Below are positions 1-9,230 of a DNA stretch of 64,000 bases, in pieces. The DNA lies in assembly GCA_026419785.1 (NCBI GenBank), contig JAODTK010005862.1, forward strand, positions 365,757 through 429,756, given 5' to 3'. Source of the DNA: Sclerodactyla briareus. Taxonomy: Eukaryota; Echinodermata; Holothuroidea; Dendrochirotida; Sclerodactylidae. A model generated the notes under the pieces. That model saw nothing but the letters and a program-made list of their open reading frames with translations, was not told the DNA's origin and made no database searches. The translations under genes and the position numbers were made by a program. Numbering within the stretch: the first letter of the stretch is position 1; each line of letters starts with the position of its first letter.

Positions 1-59
1 CCAACTGTAGCACATCCACCAGTTTTGTTAAATACACAACGTTAGGAAATCGCATATTT

Positions 60-459
60 ATCAAATTCGACCTGTCCTGTACCCTTGAAATGACCTTCAT
101 GTTGTTTAGCACTACATCAGTTCACAACACCGAGTTTTGTTCAACTCCGACGAGTTAGAGAAATTGAAATCAACATCTGTTATTCGGGACCCAGCTTTTT
201 GTCCCCCATCCCAGTTCGTGTGGAATCGAAACGCAGTATTTTCCTTGTAAAACCTTCCACAATAAAGAGGGCAGAAGACATGCAGTGCTTGCCCACTACT
301 ATCGAACTGATCCGAGATTTTACTAGGGCGAATAGACATGTGCTCCAAGTTTCAGATCACTCGGAAACACGTTGAAGAGTTATTGCGATAACGCCGCTAA
401 GTTTCCGACGGCCGCGAGCTGGGACGGCTGCGGCGGGCAGCTACACACTCAACACCATA
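60..459 (-). repeat. Repeat family A, copy 1 (interrupted)
   Basis: Read on the minus strand, this segment matches copies at about 2690-2997 (minus) and 46758-47210 (plus). Shared blocks in order are a CCG-rich stretch, a block reading GATCTGAAACTTGG, a block reading AAAATCTCGGAT, and a tail with GGTCATTTCAAGG. Its hairpin-bearing end is split: the left half stops near 480 and the right half (GTGTCGCGGGGAT) resumes at about 1411, with a MITE between. No coding potential is evident. The mobility class is unknown. The identity of the family rests on three in-window copies seen by eye. Confidence 0.7.
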
Positions 460-483
460 GTGGGTTCCCGACCTCCCGCATTA

Positions 484-1402
484 AGCCGCGTTTCACAATG
501 CACGCGGGCGGGCGTGTCGGGCGGGCGGGCGTCTAAAATCGCTCATCGTTACTTTCATTGGAGCGTTTCCATGCACGCGGACGGGCGGGCGGGCGGGCGT
601 TTTCTCGATCGGTCATGTAGCGATTTTTTCGCGCCCGCGCCGCGTTTCCCGGGGTATTTCGCAATCATTCCCGGGGTTTTCCCTGCAAATCTTACCGGCT
701 CTAATCCGGATATGGAGAGTGAGGCCAATTTTAGGTTCAATATGTTTCCAACCAACAATTCATAACTGGTTTCAATCAACACTAGGGATGAGATTTTTAT
801 AACAGATTGTGTCTATATTCACGGCTAACACCTTTTGAACACAATATTTACATGTTTACAAACCGCTGATTCAAGTATTTGCTACTATTAAATCTCCAAA
901 AAACTGTCAATTGTGGAGTTTTAATGGTTGGCCATAATCGTTGACATGCAGAAACTGTTTTTCAGACAATGACACCGGTTGTAGGTTTAACACTAGTATG
1001 CGGTCCGGTGGTTCGACAACAACGTCAACGACAACAACGACAACGACAACACCGACAACCAACAACACGAACAACCACGAACAACGCCCCACACAACAAC
1101 GACGACAACGACAACAACGACTACAAACAACAACACAACACAACGGTCAACAGCAACGACAACGACAACGACAACGACAACACACAAAATAAATAACAAT
1201 GACAATAATAACAATAATAACACTAACAAATAGCGATCTTAATAATAGTAGTCTACATCGATTCTTATATAACGCATTACCCCTAAAGTGGAAAGAGGTG
1301 CGTGACACAGAAAACGGCCCGCCCGCCCGCCGTTTGCATGGAAACGGGTCTTCCAAAACTCCCCCCCCGTCGCCCGCCTCCCGCGTGCAGTGAAACGCGG
1401 CT
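484..1402. mobile_element. Non-autonomous DNA transposon (MITE), 919 bp, TTA target duplication
   Basis: The left end begins AGCCGCGTTTCAC and the right end is its complement, GTGAAACGCGGCT. The inverted repeats continue imperfectly for about 120 bp and both contain GCACGCGGG, GTTTCCATGCA and runs of CGGG. A three-base duplication TTA flanks it (481-483 and 1403-1405). A 3-bp TWA duplication is typical of the PIF/Harbinger superfamily, so that assignment is likely but inferred. No transposase is encoded. The interior holds a large ACAACG low-complexity tract. It is inserted in repeat family A copy 1. Confidence 0.75.
1014..1236. repeat. ACAACG/ACAAC low-complexity tract
   Basis: A degenerate array of ACAACG, ACAAC and ACAAT units fills the core of the MITE. 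Open frames across it on both strands (poly-Thr/Gln or poly-Val) are compositional artefacts. Confidence 0.9.
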
Positions 1403-1405
1403 TTA

Positions 1406-1432
1406 ATTTACTCGTGTCGCGGGGATCTAATT
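1406..1432 (-). repeat. Distal fragment of repeat family A copy 1
   Basis: The sequence GTGTCGCGGGGAT corresponds to the outer hairpin arm seen in copy 2 (GTGTCGTGGGGAT at about 2984-2996). It lies directly right of the MITE target duplication and is the other half of the split copy. Confidence 0.6.
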
Positions 1433-2689
1433 CAATTGTAAGACGTCAACTTCCTAATTAACGCTGTCAGAAAATGAGACATCTGGGAAATATTCCGCGC
1501 CTAAGTTTTGCACATATATCTCGCGCCACGAAAAGATACAGATTGTGCAATAAGGAACTCAATTAGCGGATAGCGACTACTTAACAATGTTTGTTGGGTG
1601 AAGGTCTTGACTTGAAATCGGTCAAACGGGTCTTGACTTGAAATCGGTCAAACGTTACACACCATTGAAAATAATGAAACGCAGCGAAAAAACGGCATTC
1701 GTATTAAAACCGACTTCCATGAAACTCAATAGCCACTGAGGACTGAGAGGGTCTTCGATATCAGAGAACAAACTAGCGTTTGCTCAACATCCCCACACCT
1801 GCTGTCGATCAATTCCATCTGAGTACGTGGTAGCAGAGGAGGAGGTCCTGAAGATTATCAGGCAAGGATCACGGAAAAGGATCCCCCAAATTTATCGGCC
1901 TAATCCAATCGATTGGATAACAACGGGCTTAAACTGAGAGTGCGACTCTCATTACGAAGTGGCCGAGTGATTCAGGAGACACTGTCTTGAATTTCGCAGT
2001 TTTCCGTGTTGTATGTATTAGTGTTTCCACGTGCGCTTTGCAGGAGTTATCTCACCGCTAGCTCTTTTTGGGTCGAAAGCGTGGAATTGGAATAACTTTA
2101 GGCCTACCTATATTATGAACCGTATTTGACTAGAGATTTATGAATTAAAATGCCGTCGCCTAAATATAAGACATACGTACCCGACAATCATTATAATAAT
2201 TATTGTCAGCGTTGCGTCAAGAATTTCTAGTGCTTAGCAACTCCACTAAAGATTTTTTTTTTCGTCTTCGGGCATCTGATTGACATGTATTACGTTTATA
2301 ACAAAAATTCCCAGTACGTCATTTGATTCTTTCTCATTTTATCCCTGATTATTATTCGTTCTGCAATATATCCAACTTGAATATTCTCTCTAGATCCATA
2401 GAGGATGAATACCGGTAGAACTGAGGAAATGTAGGAACAGGACGACGAACTCTGAGCTTATCAACTGAAAGGAAACCACTAAATCCTGACAAGCGGGAAG
2501 TGATCTTACAATTGAATGAAGAATAGCCGCACATGTGAGGGTTATGGATATGTGGGTAAATAACATTTTAGGGTATCGACATCAAACGAATTGAACAAGG
2601 TAAGTATCAGTTTCCTGAATATATTGTTTTAACACTTCTGCTGGGTTCAGTGTGTTATACTAGGGCAGTGGGCCAAGGACCCAAAAGTA
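1433..2689. other. Gene-free interval with one 26-bp tandem duplication
   Basis: I recognise no gene here. At 1603-1654 a 26-bp unit beginning GGTCTTGACTTGAAATCGG occurs twice, head to tail, without mismatch. A block at about 1956-1984 (GAAGTGGCCGAGTGATTCA) resembles the 5' part of a class II tRNA such as Leu or Ser, but no matching T arm follows at the right distance, so it is not called as a tRNA. Confidence 0.5.
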
Positions 2690-2997
2690 CATGGAATGAC
2701 CTCCACATTTTTTCGGATCAACTATAGTCCCTACCCACCAAATTTCGATCAAGTCGCAACTATTTGAAAATTCACGTGAATGGTGCAAATTAGCGGCCCA
2801 GCATTGCAGTGAAGCCCACATTCGAACTCATCCGAGATTTCACTAGGGCGGACAGTTGTACCAAAGTTTCAGATCGATCGGATAACGCGTTAAAGACGCC
2901 TAAATTTCCGGCGGCGGCGGAGCCTGGGACGGTGGAGGCGGCGGCTACACACCCAAAATCATAATTTCCCCGGACACTTCCAGTGTCGTGGGGATAT
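2690..2997 (-). repeat. Repeat family A, copy 2
   Basis: On the minus strand it shows the family A order: hairpin end, TTTTGGGTGTGTAGCC, CCG-rich stretch, GATCGATCTGAAACTT, AAATCTCGGATGAGTTCGAA, then a diverged tail. The hairpin end at 2966-2997 abuts a segment (from 3002) that recurs at 43733 without family A. The hairpin therefore appears to mark the true terminus of the element. Confidence 0.7.
2966..2997. repeat. Terminal hairpin of family A copy 2
   Basis: The arms TTCCCCGGACACT and AGTGTCGTGGGGAT are nearly complementary around a 3-4 base centre. The same design occurs at 46758-46793. Confidence 0.7.
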
Positions 2998-3001
2998 AAT
3001 T

Positions 3002-3150
3002 ACCAATCCAACCAAGCTTTTTTGTAGGTGGGACAACAATGGTCCTGAATATACAATAAAAATTGAAGAGTCGGACTGGACGAATTTTCAGGAGGGGTGA
3101 AATGAATGTCTCCTATATATTTCCATATGGGTGAACGTTGCATTGTGGGG
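3002..3150 (+). repeat. Dispersed segment B, copy 1
   Basis: This stretch aligns with 43733-43880. Both start TACCAATCCAA, pass through TTTTTTGTAG and GGGACAACAA, and share TTTCCATATGGGTGAACGTT before the match stops after CATTGTGGG. Here the reading frame seen in the other copy is broken. It may be an exon-like fragment (the pyrimidine tract plus TTTGTAG resembles a 3' splice site) or simply part of a repeat. Confidence 0.6.
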
Positions 3151-5029
3151 AAAACTGCATTATGGCAGTCTCATGAATAATTCACATTCTCCTAAGCAGG
3201 GACATGAATTCATGTTGCAGGTATGTGGATTGCGATATAATAGGAGTAACAACCCTGTTGTTTAGATAGATCGGGACCTAGCGATATGATTAGTATCATT
3301 GTATATATGATCTGTTGTGAGAAGAACAGCCCCGAATTGTTATCGAGGAGAGGAAACCTCAACCACGGCCAGCCTAGCGACATGTAAGAAGGAATCCTGT
3401 CCACTGTCATCTCCATGAGACGTGCCAAGGAAAACTAATGTCCGTAAGTGACGCAAGCGACAGGCTCAATCTTGGAAAACAACGTGCGGGCTAGGCTATC
3501 AGGAACATAAAAATTGGCAAGTAATTCGCATCTTCATGGGCGCACTACGCAAGAACAAACCGGCGTCTATAATCCCATACTAGCCTAGGCTAGCCTACTG
3601 GCCAAACATTCACCACGTCCTACCATGGTATGACCTACGAATAGCATTACTGATAGCCTATTATATCGTCGACCGCAGTTTGCAATCCCAGATCCTTGTC
3701 ACAACCGCTAGGACTGCTATGTGCGAAACAGTTCGGCAAGAAGGTGTAAACAATTTAGTTTACTATGTATACGTTCCATGTCGTAGTTCAAGACCTGCAT
3801 GTATTTTTCAATCGACCCCTACACTTCGACATAGCGCCGTTTCAGTAGGTTTCATTTGAGTCATTTTTTTTCATTTCATTATTACGAATTAAGGATCTCA
3901 GAGCCCTATCATGTTGTGATATATATGGAAGCGTGCGGTAAGTGACGACTCGTGCGGCAATGGTCCAAACTAATTCACACGCATTTGAAGAGACTTCCTT
4001 TTCCTTAAGGCGCTAAACTAATCTACAATGTTTCGGAGCCTTGCATTTTCGTTCGGGCAGACGCAAATAGGAAACCGTTGACAATGAACCGAGTTTGAGA
4101 TACCTCCACGAAAGTGTTCCTGTATGGACGCTCGCTTAGTATTCCGTTAGCGAAATGTCAGTATGTAAATCCACAAACATGGTACTGTCTGCGAAGATGG
4201 TGAAAATAATGAAGGGAATATAATGGTGGAAAAAAAAGCCAAGAAATTCACGTGGGTAAAACATGTACTGCCTCATGCCTATCAACCTTTTGTGGTTACA
4301 TAATACACCATGTTAGAATGATGTTCTCTGTTTAGACAGATGTATTGAACATGTACATTTGAGGCTGTCACGGATCAATATCTCCACAAGACCGTAATGT
4401 ATCCAGCATAATGACCGATAAGGTTTACCCCGCCGTTGAAAGCCCTTCAATATAGAAGACTATACACGAGCCATCACATGATGTACTTTATACCACAAAG
4501 TAAACCCGGCTCGCAGTGCAGACTCAACCTGGGAAACATATTCCCTACACGTCAAAGGCTTTATCTACCATTTATTTATCTTCCATAAAAGACTTGTCCC
4601 CTGATAAACAACATTTTGCTCTCCATTGTCACGGAATGTTCCACATGACTCATCTATATCATTTTTGGTGCGTCTTACTGACACTGAATGTGGGTTAGTA
4701 ACAAATCGGAAACCTTACAGATCCCAATAATGGGTGCATGTCCGACAAATCGTGTTTACAAAAAATGATGGTAATGGGGAAAATTAATACATTTGTCTGC
4801 TATATAAATATTATTTGTGTACTTATGAATTGCATTCTGTATTATGATACTGTTCTTTAGGTTTTATTTAGTTTTTAGACCCGGTGGCTCTGACAGTCGC
4901 GATATCTCATTTATGTGTGAAGATGAAACTTCTAACTTGGAATGTTTATTCCATTATGATTAGCATAAAATTCCCAAACTCTGCATTACGTGTTCAACTT
5001 TCGAAACACATATGGAAATGGCTGTTTAC
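3151..5029. other. Gene-free interval
   Basis: I find no convincing coding segment, RNA gene or repeat here. Short open frames do not exceed 72 codons and carry no recognisable motif. Sequence is AT-rich with scattered short homopolymers. Confidence 0.4.
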
Positions 5030-5160
5030 AAGGGCGGCGATCATGGGGGGGGGGGGGGGGGACGGGGGGACGCGTCCCCCCCCCCCTAAAAAATAATATT
5101 TGGGTGGGGGGGGAACGCAATGCATTTTGTCCCCCCCAATATGTGAGGCCCGACTGCTAT
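5030..5160. repeat. G-tract/C-tract repeat element
   Basis: The sequence GGCGGCGATCATGG leads into a long G run, then a C run, then AAAAAATAATATTTGGG with a second G run and a C run. Long paired G and C tracts of this kind mark a common interspersed element of marine invertebrates (knowledge, not searched). Related but shorter G-rich blocks lie at 48165-48230 and 56135-56220. Confidence 0.5.
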
Positions 5161-5509
5161 TTCGCTGACACGTACTCGGACATATCCCAGCAACCATGTT
5201 TTTTTAAAAATGCATGATGACGCTAAATGATCGAGAGTTTAGTGGTGGATTCCTGCTGCTCCATTTTCGAAATGTTGCGCGCTGCGCGCGGTATTTCATG
5301 TGTCGGTAGTGTTCAGATATATGATGTGCCTTCTGCAGACCTATGATGTTCCTTAACAAAAATGCCTGAAATGTACTCTGGGTTGCTCTCATTATCAATT
5401 AAAGAAGAGTTCTCCTCCAATCCCTACGTTGACATAAGACTAGCCTTACCATCTTAAGGTGTGTCTCTCCCTCATTGGACGTTGTCAAACGAATCGCGAA
5501 GGATGAGGG

Positions 5510-6690
5510 TTGGAAGGGGACCAGGCAGAGATAAAAATATTTGAGGTGAAGGGGTTGAGAGACGGGGTAGTCTACCACCGGCGGGATCTGTGATGTTTTT
5601 ATTTATTTATGGTGCTACCACTTGTTGAAAGTTGAGTGCACTAGCTGTGCACAATCCTATCACTATTAGGGCACACGGTGCGGCATCGAAAATGCACCAG
5701 GGACGCCACAATTATGTTGTCAGAAGACATGATTCAAAATTCAAGTGCAGAAAAGGCTGTCCAAAAGTGAAGTCCAAATATTGCCTGACTGTTTGATGGG
5801 ATGCCCAACAGTGTAAACCTGTTTGTCTTTGAAGGAAGAATGTTGGGGCGAGGAGGCTAAGTCTACCACCTTGCGGGACTATATTTGTTTGGCAAAATTG
5901 TCTATCTGCAAATTTAAAATAAGTATTCGGCAATCAATTTCTGGGTGCGACCCTTTTTGGAAGAAGATGTTGCGTCACGGTGCACATACTAAGGGGCAAG
6001 CACACGGTGCTGTGTAAACCCCATAACATAGTCATCGAAGATTCTTCCAGGAAACACCACAATTTCGTGCAAGACATGAAGTAACATTTTTGGTAAACAA
6101 GTTTATATGCAAAGATTGCCTGTCTTTAGATGGAATGTCAAAAGTGTAAAATTTTCGTGCGCGCTTCGGGGGCAGTTGCGGTTTTACTTCTGTGTTATAC
6201 TCATTTGGACACAAGATCTGGCTCCAAGCGACATGTCTTTCCCATGCGCCTGTGGTCGCAAAGAAGATTTAAAACGGGGCCGTAATCGTTAAAGTGAAAA
6301 ATCTCAGGCCTGCCCTATCGTAAGTGTAGGTCAGAGAGTGGCAGGCAAATGTCGATCGTTGGCAAATGGAGCCTGCAAAATTTCGCGCTTCGCGCGCAAC
6401 GTGGTGGTGGTGGCATTGTCCGTTTCGATTGATCCGTCATGCCTGAAAACCTCATCTTGAATCGTATTTCAGGAATGTCACAGCACCCTAACGCAAAACT
6501 GAAATTGATCCCTATTGCGAGAAAGTTTTTGGAGAACCTTCCTTTGAAATAACAAAAATGTTATCAATGTTAGGAATGCTGCCTACTGGCCATGAGGCAT
6601 GGAAGTGACGTTTCCTGCAATCTAGGGGGTCTGGCAAACGAAAAATTTTCTCGTACGCTACGCCTGCCAACCTGTGGTGGCGCTCCGTTA
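5510..6690. repeat. Degenerate tandem repeat, period about 330 bp
   Basis: Blocks recur in order: AGTCTACCACC followed by GCGGGA (5570, 5861), GCACACGGTGC (5670, 6000), a block with ATTGCCTG and GGGATGCCC or GGAATGTC (5780, 6113), and AAATTT followed by CGCGCTTCGCGCG-like sequence (5270, 6145, 6380, 6650). The copies are strongly diverged. No gene is recognised. Confidence 0.5.
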
Positions 6691-6949
6691 GATGGTATTC
6701 ATCTTGTCAGCTCCCCCAACCGGCAAACACAAATCGCGCCCTGGCTGTTTAGGTTCATTAAACAGAGGAAGGATAATATTGATATTCTCACCAATCCACA
6801 TGCTATGGGGTGCCTTGACGTCACGCCGACGGAACGATCGATATGTCACAACCGCTACCCTTAGTTCTCTGATTTCTATTCGAGCAATTTGTGCGTCACG
6901 CCCTCAGTTTTACCATTATTCCTATCACTCCTGTTCATAAACCTGATCG

Positions 6950-7350
6950 ATGGAGGGACGGGATGTGTACCCCACGCCATTTATTATTCGAATTAAAGAC
7001 TGTTGATCCCTCAGGAGAGATCGATTTCATAGAGAGCTCACGTGTTCAGGCGATACATTAAGCCGATTCGCAGCACTGGCTTCAACTGACTTCACCCTGA
7101 CTGTGTGATTGCATCGTTCACACCACATTACATTAAAATTGTTAAACAGGTCCCATCCGGATACATCTATAGCTCAATCTGTCAACGCTTTTTTACGGTG
7201 ATAAATTGTGTACCAACTCATATGCTACCGGTTGAACGTTTGCTACGTGACTATTAAAAGATTTCGCTTCATCCATCTCAAACATTTTCAGTGTTAATTT
7301 CGGAGGTCTGTAATATTTCACAGACGTAATTAGGGAAGTGACGTGAAAAG
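6950..7350 (+). repeat. Dispersed segment C, copy 1
   Basis: Diagnostic blocks are TTTCATAGAGAGCTCA, GCGATACATTAAGCCGATTCGCA, AGCTCAATCTGTCAACG and ATTAAAAGATTTCGCT. The same blocks in the same order and spacing occur at about 16640-16900 and 21225-21450. No coding capacity is seen. Confidence 0.65.
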
Positions 7351-8050
7351 TGACGTTGCTAGCTTGCCATTGTTAAAGCTATTTTTTAGGACGAATATGT
7401 TCTAAGCGAAGTCGATGGAAGTTGGTATGACAATTATCAACGTAGAGGAACATTGTAGGTTGCCACAAGTTGTCGAATACGGAGTCAAAGGTAGTCAAAG
7501 AAAATGTGAAAAATATCATAGGGCAAAAATGAAAACAAACCTTATACAGTGGACCTCAAATCAGGTGTTGCCATACTGTTCATTTGGTTCTCCAATGAAT
7601 ATGCGGATATAATACGATTCTCAGAATGATGTTTGGAGCAGATAGGCAAAGGGGGATTAGCCAAGTTAGATTGCAGAAATTGTATAGAGAAGCATGTAGC
7701 AGATTTGAAATAGCTGCTCACACACACTGTGAATGAAGTCACACCTGTCGTGTCCAAAATATATTCTACAGAGGGAATCATGGACTGACACGATTCATCG
7801 AAGAGCTGACAGGTCCACGTTGTATTAACAAGCTTGTGGCAACCTATTCATATGTAGTGTGGTCCAGTTGCTGAGATTAAACTATTTCAGGGAAAAAAGG
7901 AAAGTGCCTAAAAAAATGATGAGAGGAGGAGAAAAGAACGTTGGGGAGTAACTCCATTAAATTGGCATATTTGGTATTAAATTCGTAGATGAGGCATCCT
8001 CTCGAAGCATAACGCTAAACATACCCCCAGGACCCAGGATTCAATTGAAT
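7351..8050. other. Gene-free interval
   Basis: Nothing recognisable is present apart from short open frames without motifs. It ends at a (TACA)n microsatellite. Confidence 0.35.
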
Positions 8051-8140
8051 ACTACATACATACATACATACATACATACATACATACATACATACATCAT
8101 ACATACATACATCATACATACATACATACATACATACATG
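8051..8140. repeat. (TACA)n microsatellite
   Basis: About 90 bp of TACA repeats, interrupted twice by ATCAT. Confidence 0.95.
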
Positions 8141-8550
8141 TATCGATCGATGATGTATCGGTGGAAATGCTTTAACATTATTAGTAAAAAGTTCTCACAT
8201 TATCTGTGAGCGATCGTTTTCGAATTATTTCGTCCTTATTTTATACTATTTGGCGTTTTCACTTCATCGGTAATTTTTGTTTCACACCATAAAACGTTTC
8301 ACTATGGATGATTTTTTTTTTTTCCCAACACATTATCGGTTGTAACAGGGCGGTGGCGCTTCCAGAGAAATCAGCGTGACGTCCCGTCTCTAAATAAATA
8401 ACGCTTTTGGAACTTACAGCTACGCCTCGAGCTCCGCATGGATAGGGGCTCACGGGGTTCGCAATCAGCCCCGCGAAAATTAATTCTCGTGAAATTAATA
8501 CTCGTGAAGGTATAGTGAATATACGTAAACGCATACATACCTAAATTTGA

Positions 8551-8997
8551 GCGGGAGAATAGTAGAGCGGTATCAGTGTCGCTTTGCATGCAACATGTCC
8601 CGGGTTCGAATTCCAGCCGATCAGCACCGGGCGTTTTTTTTCCGGAAGTGGCTGTACTTGAGTGTCATGGTCCTGCTGTTGAGCAGTGGGCTTGGTAATT
8701 TCGGGAGGTTGTTTCGGGGGCACTTGCAATAGGCTCGTCGGTCGGCTGTGAGCAGTCGCGTCGAACATCTTCCGCTCCTCAAGGTCTGAGAAGTGGTCAG
8801 GTCCTGGAGTTCACTGATCGTCCGTCGGATGGGGACGTAAAATTGCGGTCCCGGGAGTAGGGATTGGTGTTACTCCTGCCTCGATATCATCTGAGCACTA
8901 GTCGAGAAGAGAAGGCGAGTTATCGCCGGTGTTCATCCACGAGAGTTCCACGATGAGTCAAATTGGCTTCCTGAACCCGTAGCAATCAAATCAAATC
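8551..8997 (+). mobile_element. tRNA-derived SINE
   Basis: The 5' end is tRNA-like. A box A, TAGTAGAGCGG, lies at 8560-8570 and fits the TRGYNNARNGG consensus at every fixed base. A box B-like GGTTCGAATTCC lies at 8603-8614 and has one extra base. The tRNA-unrelated body follows and includes CGTCGGATGGGGACGTAAAA near 8822-8841, a block I associate from memory with conserved SINE tails of invertebrates. The 3' end carries AATCAAATCAAATC, a short A-rich repeat tail. An internal RNA polymerase III promoter is implied. A decayed tRNA plus unrelated sequence is the alternative. Confidence 0.6.
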
Positions 8998-9157
8998 GAT
9001 CAATGGATTACTGTGGTAAAATTAGAGACAGTAGGGATTTATACCAAATGTGCTGTTATAAGTAGGTGATAGTCACATAGTGGTTTGTAACTGGAAGTAC
9101 TCTGGACATTTCAATGGACCTCGCATGCAATTTAAAATTAACAGACTATCAAATGCC

Positions 9158-9230
9158 AAAAAAAAAAAACTTTTTTTAATTTTCCATTTTTTTTATTTAT
9201 TTTATTTTTTTTATTTATTTATTATAATTC
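9158..9230. repeat. A/T low-complexity tract
   Basis: An A run, then T runs mixed with TTTATTTA units over about 70 bp. Confidence 0.85.

Noticed and set aside
907..1229. Several 75-83 codon frames with poly-Val, poly-Thr or poly-Gln/Arg
   Set aside because: They are translations of the ACAACG array in the MITE core on both strands.
1956..1984. Possible tRNA-Leu/Ser 5' half
   Set aside because: No anticodon stem or T arm follows at tRNA spacing.
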